DNA from: Mortierella sp. BCC40632
Taxonomy: Eukaryota; Mortierellomycota; Mortierellomycetes; Mortierellales; Mortierellaceae
Reading direction: 5' to 3'
NCBI GenBank assembly: GCA_011634665.1
Contig: WAEK01000002.1
Coordinates: 2,810,501-2,874,500, forward strand
Length of the DNA: 64,000 nucleotides
In this document: piece by piece, positions 21,099 through 30,973 of the stretch
Numbering within the stretch: position 1 is the first letter of the stretch
Layout: the number at the start of each line of letters is the position of its first letter
Notes under the pieces: model-generated
The model's database searches: none
What the model was told of the DNA's origin: nothing
What the model saw: only the letters and a program-made list of their open reading frames with translations
Program-made: the position numbers and the translations under genes

Positions 21099-21846
21099 CT
21101 ATTTCTTGCCGACAGCCTTCTTGGCAGCATCAACCGAGTCCTTGAAAAAGTTGGACACCTTCTGCTTGCCTGCCTTTACGCCATCTGCAATGCTTTCTTC
21201 GGCGTCTTTAGCCTCGCGCTTGACTTTGCTGGCAAGCTCTTGAGACTTGTCCTTGACCTTATCTGCGAGCTCTTCAGTCTCGTTCTTTGCCTTCTTGGCA
21301 AACTCTTGCGAGTTCCGTCGAGTTTTCTCGGCAAGCTCTTGTGAGCTTCGTCGAGACTTTTCTGCAAGCTCCTCAGTCTTGTTCTTGGCCCGGTCCAAAG
21401 CCTCCTCAGTTTTGTTCTTGGCTCGGTTCATTGCATCTTCGGTCTTGTACTTGATCTCGTTTGTCTTGTTCTTCATTTCCTGAGTCTCGCGACCAAGATC
21501 CTCACCGAGAGCGGCAGCCTTTCCTGCCAAGTGCTGGATCACCTTGTCACCCTTCTTCTGGATCGCCTCGGCAGTTCTGTCCTGGAATGACTTGGAGTCC
21601 TCCTTGAAGCAGGGAGTTGCGCTGAGCATTTTTTTTTAAAAAAAATCCATGTCAATGTACAAGGCAGTGGGCAGCGAGTACTGTCAGAAAGAATCAAGAC
21701 AATAAGGCATATCAAGTATAATCCATGGATAGAAAAGATTGCTACCTGGAGAGCGGACGCGCAAGAGTCATGCGTGGGACAGCGCGAGTTGCGTTGGTGA
21801 GGGCAGCATAGTGCGATCGGTGAGCGGCAATACGGAAAAGCGACAT
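21099..21846 (-). CDS. LEA-like amphipathic-helix protein, probably mitochondrial
   Basis: Modelled exons are 21846-21746 and 21621-21099, giving 207 residues. The first exon gives a classic mitochondrial presequence, rich in Arg/Ser/Ala and free of acids (MSLFRIAAHRSHYAAL, then TRAVPRMTLARPLS). The rest is almost entirely charged helix with 11-residue-like repeats: NRAKNKTEEALDRAKNKTEE, SRRSSQELAEKTRRNSQEFA, ADKVKDKSQELASKVK. This composition (Ala, Lys, Glu, Thr, few aromatics) matches group 3 LEA and related desiccation or stress proteins, which fold into amphipathic helices on drying and protect membranes and proteins. Targeting to the matrix is inferred from the presequence. The join is phase-correct and restores an uninterrupted reading; without it the frame would start at an internal Met beside the acceptor. 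Confidence 0.75.
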
Positions 21847-22827
21847 GGTGTTTTTGTTTTGTTTCTTGCTGGCTGTGGCGGACGGACGGAGCTAGGGGCG
21901 TGGGTACCAAGAAGAAAGAGAATCAAAGAGCGTGTTTCCTGAAATTCCTGCATTTCTTTTTTTATATGGTTTCCCTGCAGCCAGCAGCTTCTTTTGGAGT
22001 GAGCATGGCTGACATCACTCGAGCAGGGCAATAAGTACCTGTTCCTAACAGTGGCCGTGTCTCCGGAGACACTTTCAGACATTCTTCCAAGAATGACTTG
22101 ACCAAAGCAGCGCATATCGCAACTCGCGAAAGCCTCCACCAATCCCAGCGTAGTGTAGTGATTCTCTATGCACTCAATTGGTTGTCGCCTTTGGCTCTTG
22201 GTGCTAGACTCCACTTTGGACTTTGGTCAGCCCGGGATGCACGGGGTACATGGGTCACATACCAGGGACGGACTGAAGTCCCAGGGCTTCAGGCCAATTT
22301 AGGAATATAAGAGATCTTTGTGGTATCGACGACCATAGTAAATCGCTCGCAGAAGGTCTGATTCTAGCTAAACTCATTGGACACAGCATTACAAAGAACG
22401 AATGTAGTGGACCAAGAATCGAGGAGGGACGCCTTCCTCGATAACTGTGTTGATAAAGACAGGGATTAGAGAAAGATCTTTCTCTCTTCCAATGATGCCC
22501 AAGGAGCGTGTAGATGTTCTCAACCATGTACACTTGAATCACAGGTGCTCTGAGCCCTAATGCCGCTTGCCATGTCCTTGTCCTCTACAGCAGGGACCAA
22601 TGAGAGACCAAAGTCAGCATTTCAGGTGGCTGAGAGGCCCTGGGAGAGGAGTGCTTCTTGTGCACGCTCCATCAGTGCCCCTCTTTGGCTGAACTCGTCT
22701 CATGCGCGTCCACGGAGCAGGGCATTGAAGAATCGCTCCCATTGCCGCTATCCGTGGACTCTTTTAATATATTCTATATCGATATTGACGTACCTTCTTC
22801 AGCCTCACCCTCGGCCCACTTGATGAG
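21847..22827. other. Divergent promoter region between LEA-like gene and MPS1
   Basis: About 1 kb separates two divergently transcribed genes. A TATA motif for the minus-strand gene lies at 21960-21966. No TATA is evident for MPS1. No additional coding exon with support was found. Confidence 0.5.
21960..21966 (-). promoter_or_regulatory. TATA box of the LEA-like gene
   Basis: TATAAAA in the minus direction, 114 bases upstream of the modelled ATG. Confidence 0.45.
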
Positions 22828-25800
22828 ATGGACCAGCAGGAGGTAACTGCTTTTTCTTACGATCATGTCTCTTTCAGAGGATGACGATCAGCCTCTCATC
22901 CTCTCTCTTTTTTTTACAATTGCCACCAACCAGACTAGGCAACAGGGCGATCGCCCGCCTTCTCCCGAGCTGCCCAATCCACTAGAACTGCCCATCATCC
23001 CACCACAAATCCCAGTAGCGGCATCGACAGCGTTCGCGATCCCATCTCAAGGACGACCCTTTAGACGATCAGCCGACATCTTGTTCAGTAGCTCTCCTTT
23101 TCTACCCAGCACAAAAGTTCGTGAACAGAGCAATCCCTTTTTGACCAGCACCAAACAGTCTTCAGGGCTAACACCTAGCATAGTCGATTCGTCCAAATCT
23201 GAAAACAGAGCAGGGCATCCTATATACTCAGGGCCTTCAACACAGCGGACAGCTGCAAGTTTTAATGGTTGGAGCCTTAATTTTTCCAAGAAGGATACTG
23301 AAAATTCTACCGCTGGGCCTGTTACTGGACCAGCCATTAGCTCTACTACTGGATCAGCTACTGGGCTCGCTGCAGTCTTAAAGAGCAATGAAGGGAAGAG
23401 AAGGTCTATCTCTGTCTCTGAGCAACAACAACCACCGGAAAGAGTATTCAGGCGATACCCTTCTTCGGGGTCAATAGATTCGGACATGGGATCTAAGGAC
23501 GAGACGCCATCATCAAGTCAGGAAGGGACCAAGGTAATAACAGGCAGCTATTCAATCGACCATTCTTCGTTTATCGACTCAATGACCATTCCAATAACCC
23601 ATTCGGACTACAACCGTCTTTTAAATAGTCTACATTTGCGTATGCACCCCCATTGTTGCACCGAGCATCGGTTGGCAAAGAGAATCTCATCCCAAGGACA
23701 CCCATATCTTCGCGGGCCCGACTTATGCCACTCTCGTCATCATCGACCAAAAATCGTTTCAACATCTCTCATTGGGGTAAGCTCATCTGCAAAGTGTTAA
23801 ATGTTGTCAGTCTTTGACTATTTGTTGATCAGTGTACTTATCTTGCTGTTATGAATGAAATCTTAGGACGGCCTCAGAGAGAGGCAGCGGACGAGGACTC
23901 GGATGGCAATGGAGAGCCAAGACTGCCTAGCGATGTATCAGGTACATCCATGACTCTATTCAGAATATCCCAAGACGCACCCCACATTTCAATTTCTAAC
24001 CATAGGAATCAAATGCAATGCGGACCAAACTCTGGTGAGCTTAGATCCCCAGCAGTCAAGAATCATGTCTGTTGAGTACAGTGAATCTCCCGAGGCTCGT
24101 GCAGATAGCGAATCTCCAGAATTGCCCGTGCAGGAATTGAATGTTCAGGATGTTTCTCGATCCCAGTGTGCATCACCCAGTCAGGCGCGACGGAGAGAGG
24201 CAGATATGAAAGAGGATGAGCCCATTGGGTCTCCAATGAAGAGACAACGACAATCCGACTATGGGGCAGACTCTGTCTCTGTCTCGCCTCCCTTTGATGT
24301 GAGTTCTATTGTTTATTCTCTACACTCCATATACATTTCTCTGTGTCCATTATCTGATTGTTTCTTTTGTTTTTGTATAGTCTTCAGCCGGTGAGGCTAT
24401 TGAGTCTGGTTATCAATCACGACCACCTGAGGGACTAAAACTTTTTGCAAGGACGACAGTAGAGCCAATGAGTCATCCTAGCCGTATCCAGATGGGTTTT
24501 GCTAGTGATGCAGCTTCTGGAAATTCGAATGGGCTGGCGAAAGCTACAAATGCCAGGGACGATGAGGATGTAAAGATACCAGCTGGAGAAGAAAGCAAAC
24601 TAGAGCCAAGCCGAGGTCAATCTGGACCAATTTCTCCACTTCCACAACCATATCTTTTATCGGTTTCCAGGCCAATACAAGTGTTATCAGAAAAGCAGGC
24701 ACCAGCCGTTATATCGCCACCGCTTCTATCGCAATCACCCGGTAGTCCACAATTTAAGGTTCCGCAAGTGCCAGCGAGTGCGAGGAGTCCTGTACAATTC
24801 AAGAGTCCAGTGATGCTTCCAGCACAACGACCGTCCTTCAACAGCGAGCGTGACTCTAACCAACAGCAGGGACAGCCTCCCATTTCTCAAATCTGGCGTG
24901 ATCATCAACATAAATCTATTGTTGAAACGGATGGACGAGATCATGGGACTGGCAGAGGTCATCCTTCGGTTGATTCTGTAGTGGCCACTGCATTGGCACC
25001 TTCTCAGAATCACCAAGTTTCACATCCGGTAAAGGCAGAGCAGCAGTTTATTGCAAGTAATCGTAAAGAGAGTGTTGCATCCAAATCGCCAGATGTGAGG
25101 GTTTTGGCTTCTGTACTGGAGCCTCTGCCAAAACTCAAGTTACCAGTTCTGGCGCCGAATTCTGTCAACAATGCAGGATCAGTGACCACTTCGCAACCTC
25201 CGGGAGAGAATACGAGTCGACCGAGGTTTAAGGTAAGGGACTGGACTTGTATCCTATAGAATTGTGACGGTCCATCCTTGACCGCTCTGTCCTAATGCAG
25301 TGTATGTATAGATGAACGAACGCTTGTATACTAGAATAGGTTATATTTCAAAGGGAGGATCCTCAAGAGTGTACAAGGTGATGGCGGCCAACTCGCGGAT
25401 ATTTGCTTTAAAGTGCGTATCTCTCCAGAAGGCTGATGAAGCGACTGTGGCCGGATATCTCAACGAAGTTAGGCTACTGTGCAAACTTCAGGATAATCGA
25501 TGGATCATCCGACTTTGGGACTATGAGCTGAGTCGTGGAGCCTTAAACTTGGTAGGTTGCATCTTGTACTTTTTTTTTTTGTACGAAGAAATTTTCCTTT
25601 TCTATAAGTTAGAATCAAAATCCTTCAAACTTACTAGATCATTTTGTGTGATTTACTTGAACTTTTTCGTGTTCTAGTTGCTAGAGTATGGGGAGACAGA
25701 TCTTGCAAATCTACTTCAACAACAGCAGAATAGGTCTTTTAGCATTAATTTTATCCGACTTTATTGGGAGCAGGTATGTGAACCAGGACAGCATTACGCC

Positions 25801-26989
25801 CTGCCTCAGATCTAAGAATTAGCCAAAAGTACTTTGCTCACATACCAAGTCTATTGTTCATTCATTCCACATCAATATCCTGAATGATATATCCTAGATG
25901 CTGGAGGCAGTTCAAACTATCCATAACGAAAAGATCGTTCATACAGATCTCAAGCCAGCCAACTTCGTGCTCGTTGAAGGATCCTTAAAACTGATCGACT
26001 TTGGGATTGCCAACATGATAGCAAACGATACCACCAATATTCAACGAGAGGGACAGGTTGGAACGGCCAACTATATGGCGCCCGAGGCCGTTACTTCGAA
26101 CCCAGGGTCCGAGATGCGCAAGATTGGCCGATCTAGTGATGTTTGGTCATTGGGGTGTATTCTCTACCAAATGGTTTATGGCGGGACGCCGTTTTCGGAG
26201 ATTCCACATCTTTTCCAAAAGTTATCAGCGATTGCGGATCCAAATTGGAAGATTCCCTTTCCAGAACTTACGCTCTCTCCTTTGAACCAACCACAGGAAC
26301 AGGATCAACAGCAACAGCAACAGCCAATGTCGCAGCTACAGCAACAACGACTTCAGCAACAACAGTTACGACAAGTCCAGCAGCGATTTTTCCAACAACA
26401 GCAACAGAGTTCTGGAGCAGAAGGAGTGATTGAGTCATCACCACCGATGGCTCAAGAGCTAAAGACGCATCCAGTAGGCCAGGACTTGATCCGGGTGATG
26501 AAGGGTTGTCTCCAACGCGATCCCAAGAGCAGGATGACGATCCCTGAGCTACTTCAAGATCCACTTTTGCGGCCGACAGTAAGGCGCCACCACTTTTCTT
26601 CGAACTTGGTCAATGGATCCCACTCTCATGAACCAGGTTCAGACTCGGATGAGGTTCAACTGGATATGAGGTTGTTAACCCGTATCATGCAGGCGACCAT
26701 TGACTTTGGAAAGGAGACTTGTCATGCGTCCTCGATTTCCAACAGTGGCGGACAAGGGGAGACATCATCTGCGTCGATGTCGACTAGTACTCACCACCTT
26801 GGTTGGCCAGAGATTCGACCCGATCAACTGCAGGCTGCAGCAAGGGACTTGATGGATCAGATGCAGATTATGCAGGCAAAACGAAGACGAGAAGAGGCCA
26901 AGTCTCTGAGTCGAGAGGAAGAGTCAGGAGGAGGACCTAGTCCAGATGACAGTAGCGAGATGATTGACTCGTTGCGTATCCGACTTTGA
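22828..26989 (+). CDS. MPS1: Dual-specificity spindle checkpoint kinase MPS1/TTK
   Basis: Modelled exons are 22828-22842, 22934-23533, 23629-23776, 23867-23941, 24006-24298, 24381-25232, 25312-25551, 25678-25773 and 25898-26989, about 1136 residues. The start is uncertain; an in-frame ATG at 22865 would give a longer N-terminus. The kinase domain begins near residue 662. It has a Gly loop ([14 protein letters not shown]), Lys in [12 protein letters not shown], catalytic loop [26 protein letters not shown], activation segment [12 protein letters not shown] and [20 protein letters not shown], all as in TTK. MPS1 phosphorylates kinetochore Knl1/Spc105 in checkpoint signalling and drives spindle-pole duplication in yeast. 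The N-terminal 650 residues are Ser/Pro-rich; a KEN box is created in the third exon. A Gln-rich insertion interrupts the kinase C-lobe. The downstream tail is disordered. Confidence 0.9.
26288..26420 (+). repeat. CAG/CAA repeat coding for a Gln-rich insert inside the MPS1 kinase domain
   Basis: Mixed CAA and CAG codons encode a Gln-rich stretch of about 45 residues. It lies between the FPEL motif and the [20 protein letters not shown] helix of the kinase C-lobe. Human TTK joins the corresponding parts with only a few residues. Confidence 0.85.
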
Positions 26990-27735
26990 AGAAGATGAAG
27001 GGAGACAAAAAAAAAAAAGAGTTTTACTGTACAATAGTTTTTGCCCTCCTCCCCCCCCCTCTCCTCTCATTTCCTTCATCTCTTTCCTCTGCATCATTCT
27101 TGCTAGTCCTTTGTTGCTTTCTTTCTTTCTTTCTTTCTTTTTCTTTTTTTTAAGAGTCGACCGACTATCTTTGGTTGATGAGCACACTATATACCCACGT
27201 TTTTCTTCTTCTATGCGTGCAGTGCACCTTTTTTTTTTCTTTACCTTTCTTTCATCAAGCAACACCTTAGATAAATGTGCTCTTTCCAAACTCCCCCCCT
27301 CCCTCTCTCTCAAACTAGTGTTTAGTGTTTTTTTTTTTTTTTTTTTTTTTCTTGAGAAGAAAGGAATTTAAGGATGCTCATAGGAATCAACGGCCAAAAT
27401 CACAATTATCCCAAGTGAAAGAGAGAAAAGTCCATTCCCTATCGCCTATCTCCGTTTCTACTAGCTGATGCTGGTGGGGGGAAGGGGTGAATCATGAGTA
27501 AAATCCTTTTTTTTTTTAATATATATTTATTCTTCATTTTTGCAAAGCGAGCATATGTATGTACAAAGTCACGACTGTAGTAGAAAAAAGTCATGGTCAT
27601 GATCGTGGTCGTATTCAAGCAACAATACTAAGGAATAGTAACAGTAGCGAATGAAGACAAACAAAGTATAAAAAATAATAATAAAATATAAAGAAAAAAA
27701 AAACCAGAATACTTTGATTCGGGTCCTCCTGCTCT
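26990..27735. other. Intergenic region between convergent MPS1 and MAPEG-fusion genes
   Basis: Both neighbouring genes end here. The sequence contains T-rich runs (27118-27150, 27328-27350) and AT-rich 3' sequence with AATAAA-like words near 27670-27690. No coding signal is visible. Confidence 0.6.
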
Positions 27736-30306
27736 TTAGTCCTCGTGCAGGATTTGGATAGCGTTGGCGGTGGTAGCCAGGCCAAAGACAATCCAACCAA
27801 GTACATGTCCAACCTCTCGACCACACCCAAGGGCCTCTCGTGCACTTGAGGCAATTCCCAGCTGTTCCATCGCACTCGACAAACATCCATGTTCGAGTAG
27901 CTGGGACGTGATCAGACCTGCAAATAAAGTGTGGAGACCAACCCGTGTAAAGCCTCCCAATTCGAGCACTACGAGCATGACCAGTGTCAACGGCACCAAA
28001 GAGGTGAATTTGGTCAAGATAAAGCCAAACGAGTTGTCTCTCTCGCCATGTCGACGTCGGTGTTGCCGATGACGATGCTGGTGCTGATGCTCTGCAGTCT
28101 TTTCGTCTTCGTCATCTAGTTGCCGAAAGATGAAGTGTGTTAGAATTGCCTGCACGAGAAAACGGTGCCCAGATCGATCTACAGCAGTCTGTACTAAAAA
28201 AACCCAAAAAAAAAAAAAAAGGAAAGACTTACGGCGTCGACGCTTGCCATGCTTGTCGTGTCGTTGCGAGGATTCTGCTTGCGCATCGCCTTCATGCTCA
28301 TCGTCATCGTGCGAGTGATTCCGGAGGTTGTAATGATGTGTCTCAGCTCCGTCAGAGCTTTGGCTCTGTCGCCGACCACCCCTGGTGCTCAAATGATCCT
28401 TTCCGCTCCAGGACGACGCCCACGTCGACCAGCAATTCACCCACCAACATCCTCCTGCAGCAGATGGTGCTGTACCTCCCCTACGCAGCCAGATCTGTCG
28501 GGCCAACACCAAAAAGTAGAGTGCGGCCAAGGCGCCATAGATAGTCGTCACTTCATGTCCATTGGTAAAACCATTGCCCAGTCCAAACGGTAGGCGGTGC
28601 TGGTGTTCGTTAAACAACGTCGCTCTTGCATCTCCCAACCATTGATGGTATGATTCCTGGACTCTATCCAAAGGTGAGAATGGCGTAGCCGCGCCCCACA
28701 TCGACGACATGGATGCAGTCGCTTGCTCATACCCAAGCCGGGCGCTCTCTGTAGCAGCTTGGTATCGACTCTTGGCCGAGCTCAACTTTCGACTTGCATC
28801 ATCACGGAGACTCTTGTCCAAATCCGAGGCTTGACGTGCCGCGGATGACACTGATTTGGAGGCTTGGCGTGAGAAGGACGAACCAGACTTGTAGGCCACC
28901 TCGGCAAGTTGTTCGAGCTTGGCCCGAAGCTGGGCCGTGTCCCGGTTAAAGTTGTCGACTGCGGTCTCGTAAGCGTTCTTGGGCGCGGCCTTGATCCGGT
29001 TCTCGGCCTCCTTAATTGTATTTGTAAAAGCCTGGGAAGCTTCCTGGATGGCCTTTTGCACCCGCGCACGATCAGCAGCAGCACCATCCTTGACCTGACG
29101 GAAGGTGTCCTGGAGGCTCTGCTTGCTCGAGTCAACCGACTTTTGAAGGTTGGTGAGCAGGGTGTTGTAGGCATCTGTGCGAGATTTCTTGATACCATCG
29201 ACAGCCTTCTTGAAGGCACGCTCATAGCTGTCCTTGGTCTCGCCTGCACTGTCAACGACAGCATTCCACTGGGTCTTCAACCAGGCATCAGTTTGCTCCT
29301 CAAAGTACTTGGCCTCGTTGAGCTTGCTCTTGATCTTGTCCGACACGGACTGGAGCTCTTCTAGGGCAGCACGGTCATTGCGGGCAATGCGGTCCAAGAT
29401 TCCGCTGTAGTACTCCTTGACGGACTTCATCGTTGACTCGAACGATGTGGCCGAAGGCGCTGACTTGGCCTTTTGGCCAGCCTGCTGCCAGAGATCAGAC
29501 AGGACGACATGGAGTCGCTCGATTGGGATTTCCTTCTTGGGCAAAACCTTGAGATGGCGATGGTGTTGGTTATGTCCAGTCCGCGAGTGGTCCCAGATCT
29601 CGCGGCAATCCCAGCCCGAGTCCGCAGCAGGGTTCTGACGCGAGAACCAGTACTGGGAGCTAGGACTGCAGGCGTACTTGGGTGGGTTGTAAGCGAGTGA
29701 GTCGACCGCGGCCTTGAAGTTATCCCACTTTCGGTGCATGATCTCGCTCAGGTCATCTTTACGCTCGGCAACCTCTTGCTGGGTCTTGTCCATGACTTGG
29801 AACCACTTGAATCGTGCCTTCTCCTGGGCCTCGGTCTGGACACGCTCTGCGGCAGCGAGTGCCTCTCGGTACTTGCTTTCAGCCTCTTCAAACTTCTCAC
29901 GAGCTTCACTCTTGAAGCCGAAAAACGCCCACTGGGCTTCCTTGGCAGCCTCGTCCCGAGCCTGTTTGGCCTGCTCGACGAGCTCCTTGGCAGACGCTTC
30001 AGCGTCTTGGGTTAGAGTCTTCCAGTAGTCGTGGGCGCGACGCATGACCCCGTCCAATCCTCCAAAGCCCGATGAATCGGACTCGTCTTCATCCTCGTCT
30101 GAGCTGTTGTCGTCGTTGCCACCGTCACTGCGAGATGGAAACCAAAAGTCGCGGAAGGACTTGCGGACGACCTCTAGGCCGCTGTAGTCGTCAACATCTT
30201 CAGAGACGACTTCCTCATGCTCTGTGACGATGGTCGTAGTCCGGGCGACGATGGTCGTTGTGGCGTCATTCTTGACTGTATGCGTGCTCACAGACTGTAC
30301 GCCCAT
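27736..30306 (-). CDS. Large amphipathic-helix protein fused to a C-terminal MAPEG-like membrane domain
   Basis: The frame is open for 856 residues. A 117-base intron with good signals (28232-28116, GTAAGT to CTAG) would reduce it to 817; both forms stay in frame. Residues 1-100 are acidic. Residues 100-560 are long charged helices with apolipoprotein/LEA-like repeats (AKELVEQAKQARDEAAKEAQ; SVSSAARQASDLDKSLRDDA) and a short Cys-containing insert. A first membrane helix follows near residue 587 (TIYGALAALYFLVLARQIWL), then a His/Asp/Arg-rich loop. Two or three more helices follow, with VPLTLVMLVVLELGGFTRVG, LHTLFAGLITSQLLEHGCLS and VGHVLGWIVFGLATTANAIQ. The pattern VPL-x-L...LELGG...LH...L matches the MAPEG family of membrane glutathione/eicosanoid enzymes and their uncharacterised relatives. 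Enzyme activity is not shown. The helical part may sit on a membrane or lipid surface (inference). Confidence 0.65.
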   Translation of the reverse strand: MGVQSVSTHTVKNDATTTIVARTTTIVTEHEEVVSEDVDDYSGLEVVRKSFRDFWFPSRSDGGNDDNSSDEDEDESDSSGFGGLDGVMRRAHDYWKTLTQDAEASAKELVEQAKQARDEAAKEAQWAFFGFKSEAREKFEEAESKYREALAAAERVQTEAQEKARFKWFQVMDKTQQEVAERKDDLSEIMHRKWDNFKAAVDSLAYNPPKYACSPSSQYWFSRQNPAADSGWDCREIWDHSRTGHNQHHRHLKVLPKKEIPIERLHVVLSDLWQQAGQKAKSAPSATSFESTMKSVKEYYSGILDRIARNDRAALEELQSVSDKIKSKLNEAKYFEEQTDAWLKTQWNAVVDSAGETKDSYERAFKKAVDGIKKSRTDAYNTLLTNLQKSVDSSKQSLQDTFRQVKDGAAADRARVQKAIQEASQAFTNTIKEAENRIKAAPKNAYETAVDNFNRDTAQLRAKLEQLAEVAYKSGSSFSRQASKSVSSAARQASDLDKSLRDDASRKLSSAKSRYQAATESARLGYEQATASMSSMWGAATPFSPLDRVQESYHQWLGDARATLFNEHQHRLPFGLGNGFTNGHEVTTIYGALAALYFLVLARQIWLRRGGTAPSAAGGCWWVNCWSTWASSWSGKDHLSTRGGRRQSQSSDGAETHHYNLRNHSHDDDEHEGDAQAESSQRHDKHGKRRRRKSFLFFFFWVFLVQTAVDRSGHRFLVQAILTHFIFRQLDDEDEKTAEHQHQHRHRQHRRRHGERDNSFGFILTKFTSLVPLTLVMLVVLELGGFTRVGLHTLFAGLITSQLLEHGCLSSAMEQLGIASSAREALGCGREVGHVLGWIVFGLATTANAIQILHED
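28116..28232 (-). other. Stop-free 117-base intron (possible exitron)
   Basis: In the gene direction the donor is GTAAGT and the acceptor CAACTAG, with a poly-T run inside. The length is 39 codons and no stop occurs in the host frame. Retention inserts a hydrophobic stretch (SFLFFFFWVFLVQTAV) in the loop between the first and second MAPEG-like helices. Confidence 0.6.
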
Positions 30307-30973
30307 TTTTTTTTTTTAGCTTTTCACAACTGTTTTATGCAGAGTACAGGATGGTTGATAGTCGTTGGCACAGCAGTTTGTACTCGAGCTGGCTAGTAGG
30401 GCTCCTGGGGTGGTCGAGGCGAGAGATAGGGAGGGATAAATAAAAAAGAGAGAGAGAAAAGAAAAAAAAGGGTGGAGGAGTAATAGTCGAGATCCCGGCC
30501 GAGAAAGATGAGCAGTGGCGTTTGTGCGTGAATGATATGTAAGGAAGAAAGAGAGAAAAGAAAAGAGAGAGAGAAAAAAGAGAGAAGGAAAAGCAGAGAC
30601 AACCGCGTCAACAGTGATCAAACGTCTGTGAGACATATGAAAAAAAAAAAAAAAAGCGTGTCACTCGAACGACCATTTCGCTCAGACCATCTAGGCTGCG
30701 TTGGAATCTCCATCCCAATGCTCCCGCAGACCCAAGATGGACCTCACCCCTAATTCCATCGAGCTCTTGCTCCAAGAATGCGCAAAACATGCGCTCATTA
30801 TCTTTCTGCAAAACCGACCGTGGAGATACACGGGGCGTTCTCTTGTTTTCTCCTTCTCTACTCTCCATCGAATTGGCCATGGAGCAAATGTTGACGCTGT
30901 TCATGGATCCCATGCGGCGGGGTCTTTCTTTATTTTATTATACACATCGTTCATGCTACACGTCGTAACGCGT
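30307..30973. other. Intergenic region: promoter of MAPEG-fusion gene, 3' end of rhomboid gene
   Basis: Purine-rich plus-strand sequence lies at 30420-30600, with a poly-A run near 30640-30655. No supported gene is present; minus-strand frames here are Ser/Phe/Leu-rich by composition. Confidence 0.55.

Noticed and set aside
21936..21958. Heat-shock-element-like TTC/GAA units near the LEA-like gene
   Set aside because: Unit spacing is broken (one base instead of two between GAA and TTC), and the site lies between the TATA box and the ATG rather than upstream.
22865..22933. In-frame ATG at 22865 as MPS1 start, giving [14 protein letters not shown] near the N-terminus
   Set aside because: This segment looks like a T-rich intron 3' end. 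A 15-base exon at 22828 joins in phase across a 91-base intron. Kept as an alternative, not excluded.
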